A stretch of DNA of 64,000 nt from Planctomycetes bacterium ADurb.Bin069 (GTDB lineage Bacteria; Planctomycetota; UBA8108; UBA8890; UBA8898). Made by a program: the position numbers and the translations under genes. The first letter of the stretch is position 1; each line of letters begins with the position of its first letter. Below are positions 33,111 to 42,700 of this stretch, piece after piece. The notes beneath the pieces are model-generated. The model searched no databases and was not told the origin of the DNA. It saw only the letters and a program-made list of their open reading frames with translations. Location of the stretch: NCBI GenBank assembly GCA_002070955.1, contig MWEK01000004.1, positions 124,001 to 188,000 on the forward strand. Direction: 5' to 3'.

Positions 33111-34214
33111 TCAGTGTTTTGCCCCCGCGCTCGGCTTCCAAAGATCGATGGGCCGCGCGACGGCGGGGGGCTTGAAAGGCAGCGCGACCTTGGCGCCCGT
33201 TGCGGCCGAGCGGTAGCCCGCGCACAAGACTTCCATGACGAGGCGGCCGTCCTCGCCGGTCGCCCGGGGTTGTTCCAGTCCGCGCACGCAGCGCGCGAAG
33301 TGCCGCATCTCCTGGGGGAAGCCGTAGTTCCAGAGCTCCTCGAACACCGGATACGTCCAGCCCTTGGTAGTGGGGGCCTTTTCGACGGCGTAGCCGTAGC
33401 CGTACTCGCTGTACGTGGGGAGCGCGTTGCCCATGTGGAGATCGGCGTAGGAGACCCCGCCCTCGCCGTAGATCTCGATGCGGTCCTCCATGCCGCCGCG
33501 CCGCGCCCAACTGTTCTCCACCAGTCCGACGCCGCCGTTCGCGAACTCGAGAATGCAGAGGGAATCGTCCTCGCCGTCGGTCTTGTCGGCGTGGACGTGC
33601 GTCGCCATGTGGCAGTACACGCTCTTGATCGGCGCGCGGTCGAAGAACCAGGAGCAGAAGGCGATGCCGTGGCAGCCCATGTCCATGAAGACGCCGCCGC
33701 CCGAACGCGACACGTCCCAGAACCAGGGCGCGTGAGGGCCGAAGTGCTTCTCGCACTGCTTGACGAGATAGACTTTTCCGAAGGCGCCCTCGGCGGCCAT
33801 CTCCTTGGCCTTGACGTATTTGGGCGTGAAGAAGAGCTCCTCGGCGTACATGAGGAGGACGCCCTTGCGGGCGGTGGCCGCGAGCATGCGGTCGGCCTCC
33901 TCGAGGTTCATGCAGAGGGGTTTTTCGCAGACGACGTGTTTGCCCGCCTCCGCGGCATCGATGGTCATTTGACAGTGGAGGTGGTTGGGCGCCGCGATGG
34001 TGACGAGCTCGATGTCGTCTTCGGCGAGCATGCGGCGGTAGTCGGTGAAAACGCGGGGAATGCCATAGCGCGCCGCGAGCGCCTCGGCGCGGGCTTTCGT
34101 CGGCGAGGCGACGGCGACGACCTCGGCGGCGTCAGGCGTCATGGCGAAGGATGCCGCGTGGACATCGCCTTGAAACCGCGAGCCGATGATGCCGACCTTG
34201 ACTCTGCTCCGCAT
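33111..34214 (-). CDS. Gfo/Idh/MocA family oxidoreductase, cytoplasmic
   Basis: 367 residues with no signal peptide. The Rossmann start VKVGIIGSRFQGDVHA, the catalytic-lysine motif VVCEKPLCMNLEEADRML, NHLHCQMTIDAAEAGKH and the C-terminal-domain segment GGGVFMDMGCHGIAFCSWFF identify the family. A strong GGAAGGAGG precedes the ATG. It is followed on the same strand by the heparinase-type lyase, which suggests it handles a sugar or sugar acid released from that polysaccharide after uptake. The exact dehydrogenase reaction is unknown. Confidence 0.92.
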   Translation of the reverse strand: MRSRVKVGIIGSRFQGDVHAASFAMTPDAAEVVAVASPTKARAEALAARYGIPRVFTDYRRMLAEDDIELVTIAAPNHLHCQMTIDAAEAGKHVVCEKPLCMNLEEADRMLAATARKGVLLMYAEELFFTPKYVKAKEMAAEGAFGKVYLVKQCEKHFGPHAPWFWDVSRSGGGVFMDMGCHGIAFCSWFFDRAPIKSVYCHMATHVHADKTDGEDDSLCILEFANGGVGLVENSWARRGGMEDRIEIYGEGGVSYADLHMGNALPTYSEYGYGYAVEKAPTTKGWTYPVFEELWNYGFPQEMRHFARCVRGLEQPRATGEDGRLVMEVLCAGYRSAATGAKVALPFKPPAVARPIDLWKPSAGAKH

Positions 34215-34364
34215 ACCGCGTCCCTCCTTCCGGCGATCCCGCGATCCGACAGCGGGCGCCCTCAGAATAGCAGAATCGAGGCGGAGGGGGAACCCGCGGG
34301 CCTCTCGATGGAAGCCGGGGCTCGCGCCGGGGCGGCCGGGCGCGCCCGAAGGGCGCGGGAAGCC

Positions 34365-34393
34365 TTGACAATCCGGCGGGCGCGCAGCAAGGT
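34365..34393 (+). promoter_or_regulatory. possible promoter of the glycerophosphodiesterase gene
   Basis: A perfect TTGACA (34365-34370) is followed after 17 bp by CAAGGT (34388-34393), a poor -10 box. Confidence 0.3.
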
Positions 34394-34460
34394 TGTCTTG
34401 GCGGGCGCGCGGGTGTGCGGTCGCACCGTATCGATCCCCTGGAGAAACGCGAGGACCGCG

Positions 34461-35267
34461 ATGACGACGATTCTAGCAGGTTGCGTGATGTGGGCGGCTT
34501 GTGCGGCGCAAACCCTGGAAAAGGGTTTCGTGTTCGCTCACCGCGGCGGGTCGTTCGAGTTCGAGGAGAACACGCTGGGCGCGTTCAAGGCGAGCTACGA
34601 GCACGGGTTGCGCGGCTTCGAGACCGATGTCCGCATGACCAAGGACGGCGTCCTGGTCATCCTGCACGACGACACCCTGAACCGCACCCACCAGGCCACG
34701 GGAACGGTGGAGGAGAAGACGGCCGAGGAGCTGCGGTCCGTCAAGACGAAAAAGACGGGCGAGGCCATGCTTTCCCTGGACGACCTGCTGGCCTATTTCG
34801 CGGACAAGCCGGGGATTTATCTGGAGTTGGAGATGAAGACCGGCAAACAGGCGGTCTATCCCGACGAGAAGCTCGAGGAATACTGCCGGAAGCTCCACGC
34901 CGCGGCCGCGGCCAAGCGCCCGCCCGACGCCTTGTACGTGTTCACGTCCTTCGACGAGCGGCCCCTCAAGGTCATGAAGCGGCTCTTCCCCGAGGCGGAA
35001 CTGATGCTCATCACGGGCGGTCCGTGCAACGCGCAGATCGTCGCGCGCGCCCAGGCCCTCGGGATCCGCCGCATCGGCTGCAGGAACGAGGAGACCTCGC
35101 GGGCCGGGGTGCGGGCCGCGCAGAAGGCGGGTCTGAAAGTCACCGGCTGGCCCGGACACACCCTGGAGGACTACCTGCTGGGCGTCGGGCTGGGCTTCGA
35201 TGCGATCTGCACCGACATTCCGGTGGCCATCCACCAATGGAAAACCGCGCATCTCCCGGGGCGGTAA
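34461..35267 (+). CDS. glycerophosphodiester phosphodiesterase, exported
   Basis: The ATG at 34461 has GAGGA 5 bp upstream; 268 residues with a short signal peptide. The GDPD catalytic set is present: HRG at H27, E36 region FEEN, E54/D56 in FETDVRMT, and H69 in LHDDTLNRT. The C-terminal strands YVFTSFDERPLKVMKRLFP, KVTGWPG and DAICTDIPV complete the TIM barrel. It hydrolyses glycerophosphodiesters to glycerol-3-phosphate and an alcohol, recycling deacylated phospholipids. It is divergent from the Gfo/Idh gene. Confidence 0.93.
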   Translation: MTTILAGCVMWAACAAQTLEKGFVFAHRGGSFEFEENTLGAFKASYEHGLRGFETDVRMTKDGVLVILHDDTLNRTHQATGTVEEKTAEELRSVKTKKTGEAMLSLDDLLAYFADKPGIYLELEMKTGKQAVYPDEKLEEYCRKLHAAAAAKRPPDALYVFTSFDERPLKVMKRLFPEAELMLITGGPCNAQIVARAQALGIRRIGCRNEETSRAGVRAAQKAGLKVTGWPGHTLEDYLLGVGLGFDAICTDIPVAIHQWKTAHLPGR

Positions 35268-35330
35268 GCGCGCCGTAAGCGCCGCCGTCCGCGGCGCGGG
35301 CGGCAGGCCTCGAGCGCGGCCCGCAAGCCG

Positions 35331-36755
35331 CTACTCCAGGTACACCGGCCCCTCCGCGGGGATGCGCGCGGCGACGTCCGCCGGGAGGTCTTCCGGGTCC
35401 AGGGCGAAGGTCGGGTGGATCTCCGCCGGCCGCGCCGCGAGACCGTCCGGCTCGCGAGGCCAGGCCGCCCCCCGCGCGGCGAGCCAGCGCCAGTGAAGCG
35501 ATGCCATCATCCGCTGCGCGCTTTCGAGGGAATCCTCGCCGGTCCGGCTCTTGACCGGCGCGAACTCCTCCTCCCTGACGCCCTCGACGACGAGGACGCG
35601 GCGCGCGTAGGGCACGGTGTCGAAGATGAACGCCTCGAACTTGATGCCGTTCGGCTCCGCCGGCGTGACGTAGGCTCCCGTCGTCGTGTCGACGTGCGGC
35701 ACCTTCTTGAAGGCGCGGTGATAGCGTATCGGGTGGTCGTCGTCGTTGAGGCGCGCGAGGAACCGCAGGCTGAAAACGTGGATCGCGGGCGAGCCCGCCC
35801 AGTACAGGAACTCGCCCCGGGCATCGCGCGCGTCGCGGAGGATCTCCGGCAGGTCGCTGTACTCGATGACCAGATACGTGCCGTCCGCCCGGGCGACGAC
35901 GCCGAGCTTCTCGTCCGGCGCGCGCTTGCGGAGCACCTTGAGGGAGTACTCGGCCCCCGTGCCCTCGTGGGCGCCCAGGAAGAAGGGCTCGGCGATCTTG
36001 ACGAGGGGGTTGTCCACCTGAAAGTAAAAGAGCGTCGTCAACCCGCGGTCAAGGAGTTCGTCGAGGAGCCCGCTCTCCTCCAAGGCGGAGATCATGCCGC
36101 CGTGGCCGTTCGGGCTGCGGGCGATCCTGTGCTTCTCCGCCAGGAAGATCCTGCCCTGGAAGTCCACCGAAGGAAGCGATTCCTGCGTGACGAAACGCAC
36201 CTCGCCGAGGCCCCAGTCGGCGTTGAGCTCGAAGTGCCGGCGCGTGTCCTCGTCGTTGGCCTCGCTCGTCATGACGAGGAGCGGCACCGCCGCCCCGAAC
36301 TTCCGCTCCAGCGCGCGGACTTTCGCGCAGTGAATCTCGAAGAGCGACTTCCCCGACACGGGTCCCACCGGCAGGGTCCCCTTGGGCCCGGGAAAGCCCA
36401 AGCGCGTGCCCTGCCCTCCCGCCGCGACGAGGCAGGCGACCTTGCCGGCGCGCAGCATGGCCTCGCCCTTGGCCCGGGCGTCGGCGCGCGTGATACAGGG
36501 CCCGTCGCGGCCGAGCCGCCAGATCTCGGGCGGCTCCAGCCGGTCGTAGGGCAGCCGGCTCGCATCCCAGATAAGCTCGTCGCGCAGGAGGCGGTTGATA
36601 AGGTCGAAATCGATGCGTCCGATCTCGGCGAGGAGCGTTTCTCGCTCGGCTTCCGAAAGCTGCGGCCAGAAGGCCAGCAGGTGCTCCTGGCGGGCCGCCG
36701 CCAGCGTCGCGCGCGCCTCCTGGAGGGTCGGGAACGGCGTGGTTGGAATGCCCAT
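35331..36755 (-). CDS. UDPGP type 1 family nucleotidyltransferase (eukaryote-type UAP1-like)
   Basis: 474 residues of the UDP-N-acetylhexosamine/UDP-glucose pyrophosphorylase family found in eukaryotes and some bacteria. The nucleotide loop VAAGGQGTRLGFPGPKG spans ~110-126; downstream are LVMTSEANDEDTRRHF, PNGHGGMISALEESG, YFQVDNPLVKIAEPFFLG, LGVVARADGTYLVIEYSDLP and GIKFEAFIFDTVPYA. This set favours UAP1 (UTP plus GlcNAc/GalNAc-1-phosphate to the UDP-sugar) over GlmU, from which it is structurally distinct. It may feed peptidoglycan, lipid A or exopolysaccharide. It has its own promoter region shared back to back with the next gene. Confidence 0.88.
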   Translation of the reverse strand: MGIPTTPFPTLQEARATLAAARQEHLLAFWPQLSEAERETLLAEIGRIDFDLINRLLRDELIWDASRLPYDRLEPPEIWRLGRDGPCITRADARAKGEAMLRAGKVACLVAAGGQGTRLGFPGPKGTLPVGPVSGKSLFEIHCAKVRALERKFGAAVPLLVMTSEANDEDTRRHFELNADWGLGEVRFVTQESLPSVDFQGRIFLAEKHRIARSPNGHGGMISALEESGLLDELLDRGLTTLFYFQVDNPLVKIAEPFFLGAHEGTGAEYSLKVLRKRAPDEKLGVVARADGTYLVIEYSDLPEILRDARDARGEFLYWAGSPAIHVFSLRFLARLNDDDHPIRYHRAFKKVPHVDTTTGAYVTPAEPNGIKFEAFIFDTVPYARRVLVVEGVREEEFAPVKSRTGEDSLESAQRMMASLHWRWLAARGAAWPREPDGLAARPAEIHPTFALDPEDLPADVAARIPAEGPVYLE

Positions 36756-36806
36756 TGTCGTCCTCGCGGTCGCCGCGCCGTGGCCGGTATCCGCGGCGAA
36801 GGCTCT

Positions 36807-36834
36807 ATGATACGGCCTTGGCCGGCGGTCTCAA
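36807..36834 (-). promoter_or_regulatory. promoter of the UAP1-like gene
   Basis: Minus strand: TTGAGA (36834-36829), 16 bp, TATCAT (36812-36807). It lies back to back with the rightward promoter 15 bp away. Confidence 0.5.
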
Positions 36835-36848
36835 CCCTCTCGCGGCGC

Positions 36849-36877
36849 TTGAGGTTCCGGCGGCGCGCCTTTACGAT
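36849..36877 (+). promoter_or_regulatory. promoter of the HEAT/discoidin-Gfo unit
   Basis: TTGAGG (36849-36854), 17 bp, TACGAT (36872-36877); transcription would start about 33 bases before the ATG at 36917. Confidence 0.45.
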
Positions 36878-36916
36878 GTATCGGTACGTTCGCCGCGGCC
36901 CCTGGAGAAAACGACG

Positions 36917-38308
36917 ATGAGAATGCTGCTCGGCGTCGGATTGCTCGTCTGGTCCTGCGAGTCGCGGGCGGCGGAGGCCGCCGACGCCCTGCGCGCGATA
37001 CGTTCCTACGCGGCAGGGCAGAGCCGCGCGGGCCTCGACGCCGTGCGGGCCCTCGTGGGCGCCGCCGCCACCGAGGCGGCCCGCAGCGGCCTTGCCGCGG
37101 CGCTCGCGTCGGAGCTCCGCTCCGACGCCACGGTCGAGGCGAAGCGGTTCCTGTGCGCGCAGCTTGCGCTTGTGGCCGGCGAGGCCGAGGTGCCGGCCCT
37201 GGCGGCCTGCCTCGCCGACAAGGATCTGGCTCTCGCGGCGCGCGCGGCGCTGGAGCATATCCCGGGCGAGGCGGCATCGGCGGCGCTGCGGACGGCCCTT
37301 GCCGGGGCGCGAGGAATGGAGCTTGCGGGCCTCATCAATTCCCTGGGGAACCGGCGGGACGGCGGGGCCGTGCGGGTCATCGCGCCGTTTGCCGGCGATG
37401 CGCGTATCGAGGTGGTCGAATCCGCGCTCGGCGCCCTCGGAAACATCGGCACGGCCGAGGCGGCCGCGGCCCTCGCCGCCGTGGAGAAGACGCTCAGGCC
37501 CCGTTTCATGCCCCTCAGGGCCGAAGCGCTGCTTGCCTGCGCGGAGCGGCTCGCCGCGGAAGGCGGAGCGCCGCGGGCCGAGGCCATCAGGATCGAGCTT
37601 GCCGCCGCGGAAGACCTCCCCGAGCACCTTCGGACGGGAGCGCTGCTCGCGCTGCTCGGCACGGAGAGCGCGGCGGCCGCGGCGGCCGTCAAGGCGGCGG
37701 CCGCGCGCGGCGACGCGGCGGTCTTCTCGGCGCTGCTCCGGGCGGTGGCCTTGCGGGAGGGCGCCGGCGCCGAGGCCTTCGCGCGCCGGGCGGCGGCCCT
37801 GCTCGCCGCGGCGGAGGGCACGCGGTTCAAGGCGCAGGCCGCGCTGCTGCTCTTCCGGCTCGAGGCGCCGCCCAATCTCGCCCTCGGCGCGACGGCGTCG
37901 AGCCCCGACGGCTTGGACCGGGACGGCGGGGCCGGCGGCGACCAGGCGGCCATCGATGGCGATCTGGATACGTACTGGGACGAGGTCGACGACCAACCCT
38001 TGTATCGGCTGGTTGTGACGTTCAAGAAGCCCGAGGCGGTGTCGCTCGTCAGGATCGTCGGCCACGCTCATCACGACTACGCGCCCAAGGACTTCGAGAT
38101 CCTGTGCGATGGCAAGGCGGCGGCGGCCGTCGTCAACGCGCGTTACACCGCGAACGAGTTTCTCGCGCCCTTCCCGGAGACGACCGCGACGACGCTCGAG
38201 CTCAGAATCACGGGCTGCTACGGCCGCTCCCCGGCCATTCGGGAACTCGGCATCTACCGGTGGGGAGCGGGCGGTGCGCTCGGCGGCCTGAACGAGGTGG
38301 ATCAATGA
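36917..38308 (+). CDS. exported HEAT-repeat protein with discoidin-like C-terminal domain
   Basis: From the ATG at 36917, 463 residues. A short signal peptide is followed by Ala-rich HEAT/PBS-lyase-like repeats to ~310 (for example VIAPFAGDARIEVVESALGALGNIGTAEAAAALA). Residues ~317-450 form a beta-sandwich of the F5/8 type C (discoidin) pattern: NLALGATASSPDG, QAAIDGDLDTYWDEV, YRLVVTFKKPEAVSLVRIVGHAH, FEILCDGK and LELRITGCYGRSPAIRELGIY. Such domains bind carbohydrate. The stop overlaps the start of the next gene by ATGA, coupling it to a Tat-exported oxidoreductase, so the two may act on the same glycan outside the cytoplasm. Confidence 0.8.
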   Translation: MRMLLGVGLLVWSCESRAAEAADALRAIRSYAAGQSRAGLDAVRALVGAAATEAARSGLAAALASELRSDATVEAKRFLCAQLALVAGEAEVPALAACLADKDLALAARAALEHIPGEAASAALRTALAGARGMELAGLINSLGNRRDGGAVRVIAPFAGDARIEVVESALGALGNIGTAEAAAALAAVEKTLRPRFMPLRAEALLACAERLAAEGGAPRAEAIRIELAAAEDLPEHLRTGALLALLGTESAAAAAAVKAAAARGDAAVFSALLRAVALREGAGAEAFARRAAALLAAAEGTRFKAQAALLLFRLEAPPNLALGATASSPDGLDRDGGAGGDQAAIDGDLDTYWDEVDDQPLYRLVVTFKKPEAVSLVRIVGHAHHDYAPKDFEILCDGKAAAAVVNARYTANEFLAPFPETTATTLELRITGCYGRSPAIRELGIYRWGAGGALGGLNEVDQ

Positions 38309-39639
38309 CCAAGGCGCGCGGCATACGGCGGCGGATTTTTCTCGGGGGCGCCATCGGCGCGGGCGCGGGGCTGCTCGGCTTTCCGCCGGTGGTGTCGCGG
38401 CAGGCCTTGGGAAGCGCGGCCCGGCCGGCGCCGAGCGACCTGATTGCGGTGGGTTGCATCGGCGTCGGACCCCGGGGCCGGGATGTCATGGAAGGGTTTC
38501 TCGCCCACAAGGACGCGCGCATCGTCGCCGTGTGCGACGTCAAGGCCTGGGTGCGGGATGAAGCCGCCCGGCACGTCGACCGGCGCTACCAGAGCGCCGG
38601 CTGCGCGGCGTACAACGACTTCCGCGAGCTTCTCGATCGCCCCGACATCGATGCGGTCTCCAGCGCGACGTGCGACCATTGGCATGTTCTCACCGCCCTG
38701 GCGGCGGCGCGGAGCGGCAAGGATGTCTACCTGGAGAAGCCCATGGGCTTGTGCATGGCCGAGTGCATCGCGCTCAGGCGGGCGATCCATCGCTACGGCC
38801 GCGTTTTCCAGTTCGGGACGCAGCAGCGCTCCTACGGACACTTCCGCCGGGCCTGCGAGCTCGCCCTTAACGGGCGCGTCGGCAAGGTGCACACCATCAA
38901 CGTCTGGTCGCCGGGAAGCTCCTGCGGCGGGTCGTTCGAGGTGGAGCCCGTGCCCAAGGGCCTGGACTACGAGATGTGGCTCGGGCCGGCGCCCTACGTC
39001 CCCTACACCAAGGACCGTTGCTCGAACAGCCTATGGTGGTTCATTTCGGATTACGCCCTCGGGTTCATTGCGGGCTGGGGGATTCACCCCATGGATATCG
39101 CCGCGTGGGGCGCGGGGGCCGATTTCGACGCGCCGGTGTCGGTGGAAGGTTGGGGCGAGTTCCCCGCCGAAGGCGTCGCCGACACCGCCGTCAACTGGTT
39201 CATCACGTACAAATTCGCCAACGGCCTGACGATGTGCTTTGCCGGCGATCCGCGGCCGGCCGAGTGGGCCGCGCGCTACCCCACGAGCACCAGCCACGGC
39301 ACGGCGTTCGAGGGTACGGACGGCTGGGTGCACGTCCATCGCGGAGCCTTCGACAGCTCGCCCGCCGACATCGTCAAGGCGGACCGCGCGCCGGAGAAGA
39401 TCAAGCTCTACGAGAGTTCCAGCCACGTCGGGAACTTCGTCGAGTGCGTCAGGACGCGCCGCAAGACGGTCTGCGACATCGACACGGCGGTGAGGTCCGA
39501 GACTTTCTGTCAGATCGGCGAGATCGCCATAAGGCTGGGCCGGAAAGTGGTGTGGGACCCGGCGGTCGAGCGCTTCGTGGATGATGAATCCGCGAACCGG
39601 ATGCTCTCCCGCGGGATGCGGAGCCCCTGGAAGCTTTGA
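38305..39639 (+). CDS. Gfo/Idh/MocA family oxidoreductase with Tat signal
   Basis: 444 residues. The N-terminus IRRRIFLGGAIGAGAGLLGFPP is a Tat-type signal. The dinucleotide strand is IAVGCIGVGPRGRDVM and the catalytic-lysine motif VYLEKPMGLCMAECIALRRAIHRYGRVFQFGTQQRS. The C-terminal domain contains LDYEMWLGPAPYVPYTKDRCSNSLWWFISDYALGFIAGWGIHPMDIAAWG, like the first Tat oxidoreductase in this window but diverged. Probably a periplasmic sugar oxidoreductase or glycosidase-like enzyme. It is coupled to the HEAT/discoidin gene and ends against a convergent hairpin. Confidence 0.92.
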   Translation: MTKARGIRRRIFLGGAIGAGAGLLGFPPVVSRQALGSAARPAPSDLIAVGCIGVGPRGRDVMEGFLAHKDARIVAVCDVKAWVRDEAARHVDRRYQSAGCAAYNDFRELLDRPDIDAVSSATCDHWHVLTALAAARSGKDVYLEKPMGLCMAECIALRRAIHRYGRVFQFGTQQRSYGHFRRACELALNGRVGKVHTINVWSPGSSCGGSFEVEPVPKGLDYEMWLGPAPYVPYTKDRCSNSLWWFISDYALGFIAGWGIHPMDIAAWGAGADFDAPVSVEGWGEFPAEGVADTAVNWFITYKFANGLTMCFAGDPRPAEWAARYPTSTSHGTAFEGTDGWVHVHRGAFDSSPADIVKADRAPEKIKLYESSSHVGNFVECVRTRRKTVCDIDTAVRSETFCQIGEIAIRLGRKVVWDPAVERFVDDESANRMLSRGMRSPWKL

Positions 39640-39648
39640 TCGGGAGGC

Positions 39649-39684
39649 GGGCGCCGGTCTCGCTCGCGAGGAGAACCGGCGCCC
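39649..39684. terminator. shared hairpin between convergent genes
   Basis: GGGCGCCGGT (39649-39658) pairs perfectly with ACCGGCGCCC (39675-39684). It sits between two convergent stop codons. There is no T-tract, so it may act as a bidirectional barrier or RNA end rather than a classical terminator. Confidence 0.5.
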
Positions 39685-39711
39685 GTCCCCGGGCGTTCGT
39701 TCCGCGGCCGC

Positions 39712-42700
39712 CTAGTATGCCTCGCACCCCAAATCGCCGCCCGGCGCGTAAGGATCGGGCGTGGGGTCGAAGCCGATTTGGGGGAACGGCGGCGGCGGGG
39801 GCGGCCCATCCCGGAACAGGAAGTCGATGGTGTAGACGGTGTCGGAGGTGTCGATCCTGCCGTCGTCGTTGGCGTCGGCGGCGTCGCGGCACGGCGGCTG
39901 TGGCCCGCCGCGGAAGAGCGCGTTCAGCGTGAAGACGACGTCCGCCAGGTCGACCGTGCGGTCGGCGTTGGCATCGCCGCGCAGGAACCGCGGCTGGGCG
40001 ATCTCCACCGTGCACGGTTCGGATGGCGCCGAGTTGAGCCCGATATTGGCGATTACGCGGTACGTGTAGATGCCTTGTTTTCCCACGGAATCGGTGTAGG
40101 TCGTCTCGGTGCCGCCGATCTGGGCGATGAATTCCGATCCGTCGGGTCCGGAGCGCTCGATGATCTGGGAGTCGTAGCCGCCCGCGAGGGACCAGCGCAA
40201 GGCGACGGTCATGCTCGCGCCGCTCATGGAGGCCGAGCAGAGAAGCTGCTCGGGCGGCGCCACGGCCTCCACCGTGCAGGGCGCCGAGGCGCAGGATCCG
40301 CTCCCCGGCGCGCCGGCGCCGATCAGCCGATAGACGTACGTTCCCGGCGGCCGATCGTGGTCCGTGAAAGACGTGTCCGTGCCGGGCAGCGTCGCGATGA
40401 GGGCGCCGTTGCGCAGCACGCGGATCTCGGCGTATGTGCCGCCGAGGACCCAGGACAGAGTGATCGTCGCGCCGTCGGCGGCGCACTCGACGGCGCTGGG
40501 CGGCTCGAGCACGGCGAGCGCGCATGTCGCGGGCGGGCTCTCGGAGCCGAAGGCGGCGCCGGTCACGGCGTAAACCCACGTGCCGGGCTCGGGGGCTTCC
40601 TCGATGAACTCGACCGCCGAGCCGGGCAGCCGCGCGATCTCCTCGCCGTTGCGCGCGATCGCGATGCCTTCGTACAGCGCGGGGTTCGTCCAGGCGAGGC
40701 GCACCTTGCCGGCCTCGGCCACGATGGCGCAGACCAGCTCCGCGGGGGCGGGGACGACCACGACTTCGCACCGGGCGGCGGGGCTTCGCGCGCCGCCGAT
40801 GAGACCGGTGACCTCGTAGGCGTAGGAACCGGGCGCTAGGGCGCGATCCTCGTACGCGGTGGTGGTGCCCGGCAGGCTCGACGAGATCGTTTGGCCGTTG
40901 CGCGTGATGCGGATTTGGTCGTACGCATCCCCCGCCGTCCAGCGGAGCGTGACGTCGTCGCCCGCGACCGTGCATTCCAACTCCGTGACGGGTGCGGGGA
41001 TCTTGAGGGTGCAGGCGGCGGGGGGCGTGCGGTCGAGGCCGCGCCGGGCGACGAGAACGTAGGCGTAGACGGTGCCGGGCTCGGCCTCGGCGTCGCGGTA
41101 GGTCACGGAATCGCCGCTCAAGACGGCGTGTTGGACCTCGTTCCGGAAGAGCACGATTTCGTCGTAGGCCTCGGCGTTCTCCCAGCTCAGCGTGATCGCG
41201 CCCTCGACGACGAAGCAGTTGAGATTGGCGGGCGGCGCGGGCGCGTGCACCTCGCAGCTTGCCGACGCCGTGCTTCTGCCGCTTTCGGCGACGAGGGTGT
41301 AGACGTAGTCGCCGGGGGCGATCCCGCCGTCCTGGTAGGCGACGGCGTCGCCGGGCAGGCGTGCGATCTCCGCGCCGTTGCGGCTGAGAACGAGGGCGTC
41401 GTAGCCCTCGGCGACGGTCCAATTCAGCGTCACGACGCCCCCCGCGGCAACGCATGTAAACGCCTCGGGCGGCGCGATCGTCGCGACGGTGCATTGCACC
41501 GGGGCGCTTTGCGCGTCGCCCAGGACGGTGCTGACGCCGTAGACATAAACGCCGGGCACGGGGACGGGCTCCTCGAACACCGTCGTTCCGGCGGGAAGCT
41601 CGGCCACCTTGGCGGCATCGCGGGTCACGACGACCGCATCGGCCGCGCCCGCGATCTCCCAGGAGAGCCGCACGCGGTTTCCGGCGGCGGTGCACGCGAG
41701 CGCCACGGGCGCCAGCGGCAACGCCATGCGGCACGAGGCGGGTTCGCTGATGCTGGCGCCGGTGGCGCCGATTATCTCGTAGTCGTACGTCTGCCCCGCG
41801 GCCACGGTGGTGTCGACGTACTCCTGCGCGCCGCCGGGCAGCACGGCCAGAAGCGTTGCATTGCGAAGGACGCGGATCGCGTCGTAGGCATCGCCGTTCG
41901 TCCACGCCAGGGTGACGGCGGCGCCGAGCGCCGTGCAGGCAAGCGCCGAAGGCGCGCCGAGGCTCACGGTCTCGCAGAGCGCGTCAACGCTGCGCGAGTC
42001 GCCGGCGAAACCTTGCAGCGTGTAGACGTGGCTGCCCCGCGCGACGCCGGAGTCGACGTAGTCGGTCGCCGTGCCGGGCAGCGTCGCGACGGTGGCGCCA
42101 TCCCGCGCGATCACGATCTCCTCGTACGCCGAGGTGTTGACCCAGGTCAGCTTCACCACGTTGCCGACGGCGGCGCAGGTGAAATCGACGGGAGGATCGA
42201 GCACCGTGATCTCGCAGGCGGCGCGCGCGCTCACGGCGCGGTCGGCGGCGCCGTAGATCTCGTAGGCATGCGGTCCCGGCGCCGCGTTCGTGTCCGTGAA
42301 GGTGTTGGTGCCGCCGGGGAGGTGGGCGATCTCGGCGCCGTCGCGGAGCACGACGATCTCCCCATAGGTGCTTCCGTTCCGCCACGCCAGCACGACGCGG
42401 CCTCCTTCCGCGGCGCAGACGAGGTCCGCCGGCGGGGCGAGAATCTCCACGGTGCACGGCACGCGCGCCGAAAGGACGCCCTCCAGTTCGCCGGCGGCCT
42501 CGATCAGGTGGACGCCGGGCGCGAGGCCGTCGAGCGCGAACGTCCGCGCGTCGCCCGGCAGCGTGGCAACGCGCTCGCCATCGATAAAGACCGCGATGGC
42601 ATCGTAGTCGGCGGCGAGATTCCACTCCATGGCGACGGCGAACTCGGCCGCCGCGCAGCTCGCGTCGAAGGGCGCCGGAACGACGGTGACCAGGCACACG

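Noticed and set aside
33069..34460. N-terminal extension of the glycerophosphodiesterase
   Set aside because: The extension runs opposite the Gfo/Idh gene; the ATG at 34461 has its own ribosome site and begins a signal peptide.
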